Positions 19,901 through 31,170 of a stretch of 64,000 bases of DNA are shown piece after piece. Under the pieces are notes generated by a model, which did not search any database, was not told where the DNA came from, and saw nothing but the letters and a program-made list of their open reading frames with translations. Both the position numbers and the translations under genes were made by a program. Source of the stretch: Earliella scabrosa (lineage: Eukaryota; Basidiomycota; Agaricomycetes; Polyporales; Polyporaceae); NCBI GenBank assembly GCA_022605405.1, contig JABYQQ010000006.1:124001-188000 (forward strand). Direction: 5' to 3'. Numbering within the stretch: position 1 is the first letter of the stretch; each line of letters opens with the position of its first letter.

Positions 19901-22900
19901 TGAAAGCGCAACATTGATGCGGTTAGAGCTCTGTAGGTAGGTACGTTCGTCACTTTGTAGCAGCGCAAGACTCGACGACCTGCTCACCTTGAGGAAACCG
20001 ATCGAGCCAGAAGCAGTGTCCACATGGCCCGAGTTCCGAACCAGCGAGACGATGACGATCTTTGCTTCCTGGCCTTGGAAGATATCGACCGTTCCGAGAC
20101 GAACCTACAAGAAGTAAACGGCGCTGCCAGGACAGGATAGTGCATCGACGAGCACCAACTCACATGCTTCGCTACAAGCACCTCCTCAAACTCCACCTCC
20201 TCATCCATCTCCTGCCGCGCCAGTTGCTCCGCGTCTCTCTCATCGACAGCCACAGCGATCTTGAGATCTTTGAGGGCTGCCCGCACCTTCTGAAGTTGCC
20301 CGAGGTACGCACATAGGACAGCAATGTCGCCATTGCCACTGTAACATCCCTGACGGAGGAAGTACACGACCAGGTCGCGGATCATCTCAACCTGCAGACC
20401 GCGGTCGCGAACACGTGGTTATGGAGTGGCTCGCATCGACGAGAGAGATGACGTACTTCGAACATGTTATACTTCGACACGGAGTCCTCCGTTCCGTTCT
20501 CCTTATTGAGGTGGTCGAGGAAGTACACGTCCTTCTGCATACCTTGCACTCTGGGGTACTGGTGAACGACATTGTGGTCCTCGAGCTTCGGATACAGTAT
20601 CTCCCTACTCGGGATGAGCACACATCACCGAGAAAAATCATCGCCACCCACCGGATGAAATGAGAGATTGTTGGCCGCATCCTTCTCTGCACGTTGATCT
20701 GAGACATGGGATAGCCGTTGTCGGACAAGCGTTCCATGAGCGAACGGTCGAACTTGTAGAGCTCGTTCCCAATCGCGCTATCCATGGACAACGCTGCACA
20801 CCGTGTCCGTCAGTGCTTCGCTTTACCCTACATAGTGGTGATGAACATACTGAACGTTGCGAGCGTAGGACGAAGCTGCTGTGGATCTCCGATGCAGATC
20901 AAGTGGTGGACTGCGAGATCATCGCGCTCTTAACAAAGAATCTGTATCAGAGTCGCGCGTCACACACCTGACGTCACAAGGGATGACAAGATATGCGCCT
21001 CCAGGACTTGACCGGCTTCTTCGACCATCAGCACCTTCGGCCCTATGCTCTACAAAATGCCAGTAGTATCAGAACCCGGACGCGCTGACGAGGACCCCAA
21101 CTTACGCTGAGGAGTGAAGTCAGGGAAGCAGCACCTGCAACCCATCAGAGTGTCCAGATTAGAGAGTTGGCGTTCCCAATACCAATCCCTGCCACCGTAT
21201 CACTCACCCGTGGTTGTACATGCAATCAGGTCTGTCTGACTGAGGAGCCGGCGTCGCGTCTATCCACAACATGAGCACACATGCTGCAGGCTCACCAGGA
21301 CGCAGCTAGACGCACCTCGTCCCGCATATCATCGTGTACTTGGCATGCCTCTTTGTACTCGGCCTTGACGCGGGTGTATTGGTCGAGTTGCGACGTGTAC
21401 GCGAGACTCCGGATCCGCCGCTCCCACTCGTCGGCCAACCGCGCTCGTTCAGGGACAGACATCTGCCAAACGTTCGCGAACTTCAGCAACTCGTCCAGCG
21501 ACCGGTCCTTGCTTGGCACCGGTGGCATGTGTCCTTCGAAACCCAAGGACATGAAGAATGCCGTGGGATTGGCGAGCAGGGACTGCGTTGCCTCCGCATC
21601 TGCCTCTGCACGATCCTTCCCTCGTCTCCATTCCGGGGTAGGCGCGACGGACTGGGGCTGAATGAACCGGATGTCGTTGCCCTCACGCCAGAACCCGTAG
21701 ATCGTACGCGAAATCGAGGAGTCGACGATTGGCTTCTTCCCCTTCTTGCCGTGCTTCACCTCCTTGAACTCGCCCTCCTGTTCCTCCTCCTGCCATTTCA
21801 TCTCTGCCAGTTGAGCGATCCAAAATGGAGGCATATTCATGAGATCGGCGTGCTCGGGGTGATGGATCTCCAAGTACTCCTCGATCTTGTCCCAGGTGAG
21901 CATTGGCAGACGGATGTCCGTCATGATTTCCGTCATCCGTTCCTCGAGTTCTTTCATGATCTTGTACTGATACTTCATGGAGCGATTGAGCGACGGTGCA
22001 GAGGCGAATTGCTCGAGCTTGTTGAGCGTGTACTGGGAGATGCGCTCGTCAGAAGAACGCGTACCGAGTCGAACGATCTTCTGCGTGATACCGGCGTCGA
22101 GGACATCTGTGAGCATATGGTCGAGAGCGTGGTTCGTGAAGGCAATCAACACTGCAGTTTGAGCGAGATGAGCACTCGTCACGATGTACAGCGCAATGAG
22201 TCCTCACCGATCGGTCGGATGTGGCTAGAAAAGAGGACTCGCAAGATTTCCTTCGCCGTGTAACTCTACAAAGATCACGAAGGTCAGGATGTAAGTATAG
22301 CTGCAGGCAATGAATGCATAGACGAACTTTGCCCGTTCCTGGAGGACTGTGATTCGTCCGGGCATCAGCAGCACGTCGGGCTCAAATGAGATGCTGCATA
22401 CGCACCCTTGGATGAGCGAGACCTCTTTGGTCAGTGTATCCACCACCGCCTCAGCCTGGCTTGGGTCGAGTACGCTGAATCTCTTCAATTGCTCTCGCGC
22501 GCGAGCAACCGCCAGTGGGTTCGTCGCATCCAATTCGGGAATGGTCAGGCCCTGCTTCGCCAGACACTGCAACTTGAACCTAAAGCCCGGTGCCGTCGCG
22601 TACTTCGGCGGATGAACTGTGATGTCCTTGAGCGGGATCGCAGAGGCAATGTACCGCGAGAATGGGATCTCTGTCGGCTCGACCGTCTGGAGCTTGTGAA
22701 GGAAGGGGCGGACCGACTCGAACATGACCCCGTTGTCGACCAGAAGCGCGTACGAAGACTTGCCAGTGCAGAGGCGCTCCCCGCGGAGAGCCATCAGCTC
22801 GACATCCACATCGAAGAACGAGACGCGCAGCTGAATACGGTTTGGGTGGTGCTTCGTAGACTCTGCGATGTCTTTGCTGTACGACGCGACGACGCCGAGA

Positions 22901-25010
22901 AAGGCGCGAGTGGTCCCGTTCGAGACGATGACGAGTGCAACGAGGCTTGCGCCTTGAAGCCGCTTGCTATGCTCCCAGTACGCGTAGCGCTTCCTCGCGT
23001 CCTTGTCTCGAGCGGCCCCGCCTGGAGGTGCATCCAAAAGAAGGGTGACACAGACGCCGCTGCGCTTCGCTTCTGGCGGACCAGGTGAGAACTCGACGTT
23101 GGTATAGACCTGGAAGAAGACCGAGTCGCGCCCGCTCGTCCGATACGAGCCACCCTTGCTCTCGAGAAGGGTTTCGAGCTTCGTCTTCTCGTTCTTCGTG
23201 CGGCGCGCTCGAGAGATCGTTGCCATGTCGTCCTGTAGGACTGTTAAGGACGACCGCGTCGTAGAACTAGTCACAATCGGTTAGCAGCAGGAGCGCCGAT
23301 GAACTAACTGCTCACATGAGCTCTTCACGGAGCAGACGGAACTGAATGTCGAGGTGGCGCTCCATGGACCCTCCAGCAAGATGATGGGGCGCCTCGGGAC
23401 TGAACACTGGCATGTACGGAGCAATCGGGGAGAAGAGTTCGGCGTTGGTTGGGGCGATGCGTATGAGCTCGATTGCCTCATGGTCGTTGTCATGGCGCGG
23501 TCCATTGTCACGAAGCTCTCCAGGAGGATCGTAGGTTTGTGCAAGCTGGGCAATGCGCGCTTGAGTGCGATGCGCAACGGACAGGGTAGACTTGGCTGGA
23601 CCCTTCTTGAGTCTGATGACGGCACCCGCCTCTCGCTCGACGATTGCCGCCAGTCGATCGATCTCCTCTCGGATCTGGTTTATCGCAAGCCTGGACCTCT
23701 CCAAAGGTACAGAGGTGATGGAGTCCCGAAAGCTAGGAGGCAGAGCTAAGACATCACCAGCCCATGTCTCGAACCACGCTGCGAACTGCTTGATGAATGC
23801 CGGGATCTCCGCACGACTTCGGATGCTGTCTTTGTATCGGTTAAAGTATCTGTACATAGGCGGCGTTAAGGCCTTGAGATACACTACGCAAGAGGTGCAC
23901 TCACTGGAGAAAGACGATCGATAACGTTCTGAAGATGGTTACGCCATCGAGGGTGTTCTGGAAGGCGCTGGACAAGTTCGGAGTCGTATCATTCCACGAT
24001 TTTGCGGTCATCATAGCATCGAGGCAGGTCTGCAGAGTGGTAAAGACGGCTTCATGGTTGTTCTTGACAATAGCATACAACAAACTGCGGAATCGATTCA
24101 GCAATCGATGCGATAGATGAGTGGGGATACCAACGTACTTGACGTTCTTGTTGAGAGTAGACTTCAAAACCAGATCGGAGGCAAGGAACTGGAAGATGGG
24201 GAAGTAGGATCGCTGGAACGAGAGAGCCCCAGTGTGGTAGCCAATAGCGGCGGTGACGGGCTCGAATTGGAGGACATCGCCGATACGATGCAGAGCATTG
24301 CCCTTGCTCGCCGACTCAGAATGGATTGCGAGGAAGAAAACATGACATCGTACCTTCACGACCACTTCTAAGAATTCTTGCGCACTCGCGGTGTTCTGCG
24401 ACGGTAAGATTCGTCAGAGACGCTACTCCGACTCCCCTTCAATGCTGACGCGTGAAGTACGCACCCAGGCTTTGTTCCTGTCGTTGACACTGGCGAGCAC
24501 CCTCACGAAACCTTGGATTCGTCCCGGGCCGTCGAAACGATAGCTGTCGTGCAGGAAGTCCTTGAGATGGTTGTGAACCTCGCTCGGGTTCAAGTTGTGC
24601 CGCTCTTCGCGCAAGGATCCAGCGCCTATTGCGAGTCCCTCCGGTGAGAAAAAGTCGACGACGGCGCCCTCGTCGTCCGTTGCGGCCTCCTCGACGGCGT
24701 GCCTCTCGACGTTCCCGGCTTGCCTCACATGTCGGTACACGCAGTCGAAACTTCGCGCACAGGCCCCGCTCGTCCAGAAGAACTGACATACGCCGCGCGG
24801 GACGCCACTCGGCGGTTTAGTTGGCGGAGTTGGGTGCTGCGGTAGGGGTGTCTGGGAACGACTGCAAGCGGGAGGGGACAAGGGAGAGGACGAGCCACGG
24901 GGCGACGATGGTCCACGCTGGACATGGGAGAACTTGCATCGATCTCCCTGTCGACAACCGTTGGGGGTGTTGAAGAACCGACATGGGCCTGGTCGTTGAC
25001 GTTGAGACAT
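16940..25010 (-). CDS. ZNFX1/Hrr1/SAD-3-like SF1 RNA helicase with CCCH, NF-X1 and RZ zinc fingers
   Basis: This multi-exon gene starts at 25010 (MSQRQRPG). Order of parts: two N-terminal CCCH fingers (CRFFNTPNGCRQGDRCKFSH and CQFFWTSGACARSFDCVYRH); a long helical region; a P-loop GPPGTGKSYTAKE split over three exons near 22210-22410; ITNH-like motif FTNHALDHM; Walker B VEEAGQ; GDPQQLRP; QRRMRP; TVDIFQGQEA; NRINVALSRAKHGLY; then Cys/His-rich NF-X1-type repeats (about 18.7-19.7 kb); a helical tail; and a C-terminal RZ-type finger GHFYNCQNGHTFVIGE spliced to CGGAMETATCPECK, ending at 16940. These are the SF1 (UPF1-like) helicase motifs. S. pombe Hrr1 (RNA-directed RNA polymerase complex), Neurospora SAD-3 (meiotic silencing) and animal ZNFX1 belong to this family and act in small-RNA pathways. 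That role here is inference. I have not fixed every exon border. Confidence 0.88.
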
Positions 25011-27251
25011 GGTGGGTCGTGGCGACCGTGCGCGTGAGGGTTGAGCGTTGGGTCGAACGCTGGGAACGAGTAGAAGGCAGGATTATTGTGTTAACTCAAG
25101 GTAGAGGGAGGATGGACGTTGAAGACAAGAAGCAAAGACCGTATTCGGGCGGTCTCGCACTTTATGTCAACAGCGTCCACCTCATGCCCTATCTTGAGGC
25201 ACGTCACGGAACCCTGTCTACTATCGTGCGCGCCAGAATCTCCAGCGCCTACATGCGGTCTATGTATCAATCCATCTCCTTCCTATCCACACCATCTCGC
25301 GGGAAGATCCTTCTGACATACATTTGAGTTTATGCCCACCCCGCGGTATTGTGATGACTGGAACCATACACTCACAAAACATACTTCATCGGAGGATCGT
25401 CTCGGTCAAAGCGCCGATGGACGCATAAGATCTTGTGCGCATCAAGCCGTGTAGACACAGCCCAAAGCTACAAAAACTACGCGGAGTGATTAGCAGCAGC
25501 TCCTACTAGAACAGAATGGACACCCACCTGAACTTGACCCGTACTAGAACATTGGCAGGCTCGGAAGGGCGAGCGGGCCGTGCGTCTTAAAGCTCACACG
25601 CTAAGGTGCATACATGGAGGCCCCAGAGTGAGCCCTTATATATTTTCTTCCGGATGGCGGTCATTAGCACAATTGGAAGGATAGGAACATGAGAGCGCAC
25701 CGTCTTGCATGATGATCGTCAAGAGGATTCGCTGTGGGCGCTTGTCCGCAGGCAAGTAACGTCGGCGAATCCCGAAACAGTTGCCGCGGGAGGGCATGCC
25801 AGGTACCGTGACGATACACAAACACCCACACTCCCTATGCCGCAATTTATGCACTCCGGCTACAGAAACTCCATCTTGTCAGACCTGTCTTGAGATCTGT
25901 GTCTGCACTGGGCACATCGGTAGGCTTTTTACACGGTGGAAGCCCTTCGAGTTGCAACTTCGTCCTCCGCCCAAAAGTGAGTCTGCATCATCTCATGATC
26001 CTGGAGGAACACGCCCCTCGAGCGATGTCTCATCAGGCCTCTGTCAGGGAGACGTTTGGAAAGTGTGCATACCGCAGTAATTTATGTTGGCCACCGCATC
26101 AACGGCGCGGCATAGATCTCTACAACCAGGCACCATGAGTGAGTGGGTTACTACGTCCACGACTCGCGAGGCCAGTCAACTGATGTTATTCGGTGCTCTC
26201 TAGTAGTACCGTGTCGCCTGCCTATGGTGGTTACCGAAGTTTGGTTTGCACAGCCCCTCACTATAGCTATCTATAACTGGGCGGTCTGCAAGGACTCGGT
26301 CAAGGGCCCGAGGCGGGATCACCCCTTGAAACTGACAGCAATGGGGGTGCCAGTCTCCTGCCTGGGAAACGAGGTCGTTCTGACCCTTGGATTACCGAGA
26401 CCGTTCGTTCAACTCTGCTCCAGCCGCGGCCCGCCATTGGGGCCTAGGGCCTCACCAGCATACACTCAAGCGCCATGGTTTGGACACCATGGTAATGAGG
26501 AGACACGTAGGCGTCCTCGGAGGACGGCTGCAACCCATCTGGTATCCCGTCCTGTGGCCTATCTCCCGGGCGTCGACGGAGGACTCCTCGAGCGTTGGAC
26601 GAGCCTTCGAGGAGGATCGGAAACCGGTGTCTTCGATAGGACATTCCCGCATGGACAGCATTCAGTGGTGTGTACATTATGGATTAATCAGTCATGACCG
26701 GGGACGAAGAAGCCTCCGAGATGGTTTTGTCGTAGGAAAGCGAGAGGAGTTCTACGCGTAGCGGGGATGGACTGATCGAAAGCGCAACAGGAGGTACGGC
26801 GGGACAGACGTAGACTCTAGAGCACAATAAGTGAGCTATCCGCCAGGCATCGTCACTACACATGAAGAAGATGAACCGTGATTAAGATGCAGGAGTCGGA
26901 TGAGGTAAGTAGTATGCAATTGGCCACGGAACGAGTGCGATTGTACATCGAGCGACTGGATGTAGCTTTGGGACATGCTTGTGTCGCCTCTCTGATCTCG
27001 TGTGAGCTGCGGTAGGTCAAGGCGGACTCGGATGAGAATGAGGCAGCCCGCGTGTCTGCCCTCTGCAAGTGCGTCCTACAGCATAGCTCCAGTAGTTGCA
27101 ACAGGGGCAAGTATAGGCGAATGTTGGTACAGCAAGGACACGTACAACAACAGAAACCCAAACACCTGTGCAATCCACGCGCAACCAACGGAATGTTGTA
27201 CCGCTCCCCAACTGCTCATATTCCAGCAAGCGATTTGCGCAGGGGATGTCT
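25011..27251. other. Intergenic, 2.2 kb; no gene supported
   Basis: The stretch covers the helicase promoter and the nuclease 3' flank. A 185-residue open frame at 26143-26697 has no motif, no start context and random composition. A perfect 15-nt inverted repeat (cgtcctcggaggacg) lies near 26513-26527. No tRNA or other RNA gene was recognised. Confidence 0.5.
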
Positions 27252-29005
27252 TTAGGGAAGGTGCGTCGCCCCGTCGAAGAGCACGTTCAGCCAGGCGGCG
27301 AGGCGGAAGCCCTGCTTCGCGAGCTGGAGATCGATCTACGCACACGCGTCGCGGAGAAGCTCACCAATCAGCACCCCACCCACGACATCCCACGTAAACA
27401 CTCACCACCGGGATAGCCCTCGCGAAGTATGCTCCGCTGCACAGATCCTCCCCAGCCTCGAAGTCGAACACCACCGACTGTCACCACGCACGGCCGAATT
27501 GTCAGCATCGAAACGGGGGGAGACAAGAAAGCACGCACGCAGTCGAACGCGTTCGACTCTTTGGCCCAGACGAGCGGACACTGGAGCGGGTGGATGACTG
27601 CGTCCGCCGCGCGGTGCGCGAGCACGAATGCCTTCAGCTCCTTCTCGAGCTCATTCTCGGTGTCAGCGCGCCTCCGGAGCCGCGAGGTAGGTGAGGAGCA
27701 GCTGATCCACGACGCCGCCTGGGACTTGAAGGATCCCGTCTGTGGTTTCAGGGCATGAGGTGAGGGAGCATGTCGTGATGACTGATGAGGATAGAGACAG
27801 ACCTTGATCTCCGCGACGAGGTCGTTTGCGTACTGCTGTGGTGTGCCGCCGTGGCTCTGGTCTATGTGCTTCGTCACCATACCAGTATCTACGGACTTGA
27901 TGTGAGCTCATCTCGCCACCAAATGAACGAAAGGCGCCGCGCATTACCCCAGACCTGAGTTCGTGTTTAGCTTCATAAGTACGTTTTGGACTTAAGAAGT
28001 GCTGTAGATGGATCCTACCGAGTGGAGATTGTTTGAGGACTCTCCAGAGCACTTTGCCGAGATCCCGTTTCCGCCGGCTTCCAGCGCCTAATCGTCTAGC
28101 GTGAGCGAAGATCCAAGCGCATTGAAGGTACATAGGCAAGGTCCTCACTTCAACATGTAGTGGTTGACCGATATCTCCGATGAACTGAGGACAACGGGTC
28201 GGCTGAGAAGAAGTACCATATTACGAAGTGGAGCACAAGAGACCTACATGATCTGAAAGATCAATAGTCAGCAAATGCGAGCGCAAGGAGACCGCAAAGA
28301 ACCTCACCAAGGAAAAGAAGAGCCTCCTGAGTATGTTCCGCAGTGAGCCGACCGTCTACGACTCGCTGCGTGAAATTTGCGATTGCCGTGACTGGAGCGG
28401 AAAGTCAGAGAGGGCTGTGTCCTGAACCGGGGCGTAGAGAGAGCTTACGGATGCAGATACCGTCTCCGCAATCACGGTCTTCGTCGACGGAGCAGGACCC
28501 AGTCAGTGGCGAGTCTGCATCACGAAAATAAGCGACCTGTCTCTAACTCGTCCGAGGCAGGCACCTGACCTTCCGCATCGACAAAGTGAAGGTTCGCAGA
28601 CCATCTGAACGCCGCCTGATTCTTCACCTGGTCAGCCCACTTTCCAAATCATCGAGCACCATCAGAACCTGAATGACGGTATCGCGCCAAAATACGCACG
28701 ATTGCAGCGGGACCGAGGGAGAAGTTGAAGGTAGCATTGAGCGTAGAGTGGACGAATGCTGCCGCATTGGGGGCCAGGAGCTGCTCGGGACAAAGGCAAC
28801 CGTCAGAATGAGGAGAAGAGTTACAAGACGCAACCAATTGCACCTGCTGAGCGACGAACCTGCAGACAACACTGTCGTGTCAGCATGGAGTTTGCAAAGA
28901 GAGATCAATGTGACCCGCTTACCCTACAGTCTCATGGCCCAGGTTGCCCCAAGCATACGTGTGCAGCGCGGTCACCAACAATACTATTCCGCTGGCCAGA
29001 CGCAT
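27252..29005 (-). CDS. Secreted S1/P1-type zinc-dependent nuclease, 14 exons (319 residues)
   Basis: Exons (minus strand): 28923-29005, 28844-28859, 28700-28780, 28570-28639, 28449-28514, 28308-28391, 28248-28252, 28149-28184, 28019-28087, 27948-27954, 27803-27888, 27539-27739, 27406-27477, 27252-27335. Total is 960 nt, exactly 320 codons. An 18-residue signal peptide precedes the mature N-terminal Trp (WGNLGHET). All nine zinc ligands known for P1 nuclease are visible: that Trp and the His of WGNLGH, the Asp of WADQ, the His of LHFVDAE, the His and Asp of DHFIGD, the His of QPLH, and the His and Asp of HSVWD. Two disulfide-type Cys sit in CSVDEDRDCG. The family cleaves single-stranded DNA and RNA and removes 3'-phosphates outside the cell. 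Exons of 5, 7 and 16 nt are notable; the 5-nt one encodes part of a ligand motif. Confidence 0.9.
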
Positions 29006-29068
29006 GGTTGCGCAACGGTTGCGGTGAGGACCAAGTCTCAACGAACCGTATTCTGCTAAGCCTGATGG

Positions 29069-29076
29069 TCTTATAC
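29069..29076 (-). promoter_or_regulatory. TATA box of the S1/P1 nuclease gene
   Basis: On the minus strand the sequence reads gtataaga, about 65-70 bp before the start codon at 29005, a usual distance for a fungal gene with a short leader. Confidence 0.5.
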
Positions 29077-31072
29077 GAGCTGTGAGGAGTTTCCTGAAAT
29101 AGCCCAGGTTGGACCATGCGTGTGTTGGTGGGAACATGCTCGCAACGGACCAATCAATGCCAGGCGCGCCATGCGAGCACTGGGTAGATCTCTCCCAAGG
29201 TAAGACAGCGACATACGGGTGAGCACGTTCTGCGGAGTACAGACATGGCCAGCTTGATAAGGCCCAGATAATGAAGAAGCTTGAGCACGAAGTCGGGCTT
29301 CTCAGGATGTCACAACTGACCAACTCTTCCCTGTAATACGGAACGAATTCGAAGAACTCGTTCGTCGTTGTGGTGGACGAACGTGCGAGGGAGACTCGGA
29401 CAGAAGACAGGTACGGGTAACAGGCTCTAGCACTGTCCGAGGTACTTGTGCCGAGGGAACGGCTGCTTGTAGTCGTGAATGTCTCGGATCTCTAGCGTAG
29501 CTGCATCTAATTTGTATGAATGCTAGTCCGTCGTTACGAGGCAAACATTCTTGATCCCTTGAGGTTGATAGGAGTAAGCAACAGTTTTCGTTCGATCTCG
29601 ACGCGGACTACTAACCGAGAGTGGTAACGCGACGTGATCTGGTGTACGTTCACTTTGTCTTGTCTACATGAGTCGACGAGACCCCACCCAAGGATAGGCG
29701 GGTTTCACAGTCGATGCAGGACGGGACGATTGCGCAGCGAACAGACGCAGCCAGAAGCCATGGGTAAGATAGTCGGAATAAGGGTGCTCACGGTTCTCAT
29801 CCGTCGTGCGCGACAAAGCGATATCATGTTGCATGAGGAGCAAAGGCTGCGCCAGACGCAATCGAACCGAGAGGTCTCGAGTGTGGACGCGAGGGGGCGT
29901 CCAGCTGGGTTTGTTGCACAAGCGGGCGGGAGACAGAAATAGTACGTCATTTGAAGCCATGTATCAACCTGACATGATACGTGCATCAATGGTTGAGGGG
30001 ACAAGTAACGCGGAGGAACAAGGAACGGAGAAGGGGAATATGAGAGGCACAACGCGCTATGGTGTGATAACTCACCATGCCCTCAGCAGTCGCCTTTATC
30101 CTACCACGGCACCTACGGCACGTATGTTCGCACCAGAGAGCGCCTGCTCTAGAGGAGAGACGGACATTCGTGGACGGCGGTGGATGAACGAGCTCGCCAG
30201 TGGGAGATGCCCAGGCGACTGGGCTGCATCCCGACCCGCTGCTCAACGTAGTACGTGAGCATGTCTCTCTGGAAGTTCGTGTTCAAGTTCAGATGCGCGT
30301 GCATGCGCGAGTTGAGACAATGTACATCGGGAGAGCTGACGATAGTACGGCGTGCGGGGAAAGCGTAGTGGAGGTCAGAGCAAGGGCTGGCAAGGACTAC
30401 TTATTGGATGGTTCTGGCGCGGCGAGGGCAGGCCTTGAGCTTGCCGCGCGGCTACTCGGACCGTGAGCGCCGCGTGCGCTGGAACGTCCACCTTCAACGT
30501 CCCTCCAGGTCCCTCCCCGACTCGCTCGTACGGTAAGGTCTCCAACATGTCCAACGCATGTACCGGAGGAGAGCTATGCTTGTTTTACGCTCCGATAGTC
30601 AAGCCTAGCATTTGCGCATGGAGTTCAGACCCAGCTCTGCCTGAATCATATGTACTCGACTTCCAACGTGTGCATGGATCAACATCGATCAGGGCCTTGA
30701 CATAAATCTGGAGGCGTCACTTGACATGAAGAGGGTGCGACTGCTCTAATGAGTCGTCTCAAGTCTTGGGACCGGCCATCCATACCCGTCGGACGACGAA
30801 CACGTCGATGTGGTACGCAGCTGCCTGCACCTAGACCTTGCAACCTGATATTCATGACATTCGAACAGGCATGTTGATATGAAGCTGTGCAGCCTTGTGG
30901 GTCAAGAAACTCGGCCTGGAGCAAGCCTGGAGTACGGCAGCCCTCGTCGCTCGAGCACAGTCTCGGCCTACTCCCTCTTGGCGCCCGTCAAGCGGTCTGT
31001 GCCTCCGTCCATGCGCATTCCGTCTCCTCCTCCGTCCGCTTGGCCCGACCCCTCCCGGCATGTTTTCCGCCA
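29077..31072. other. Divergent intergenic region between nuclease and GMC genes, 2 kb
   Basis: No gene is supported. It must hold both promoters. A segment near 29100-29135 resembles part of nuclease exon 1 (cccaggttg and a nearby cgtgtg shared). The remaining open frames are short and lack motifs. Confidence 0.5.
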
Positions 31073-31080
31073 CATAAATA
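31073..31080 (+). promoter_or_regulatory. TATA-like box of the GMC oxidoreductase gene
   Basis: cataaata lies about 90 bp before the start at 31171 and is followed by a C/T-rich stretch typical of fungal transcription starts. Confidence 0.5.
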
Positions 31081-31170
31081 CCCTCGACGCTGACATGGGC
31101 ACCCAATATACAACATCTTCACTGAATTTCCCCCCTTGCCGTTCACGACTCCCTCCCTTCCCTCTACGCG

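Noticed and set aside
26143..26697. 185-residue plus-strand frame
   Set aside because: It starts at a GTG, has no motif and random composition, and overlapping frames on the other strand are equally long.
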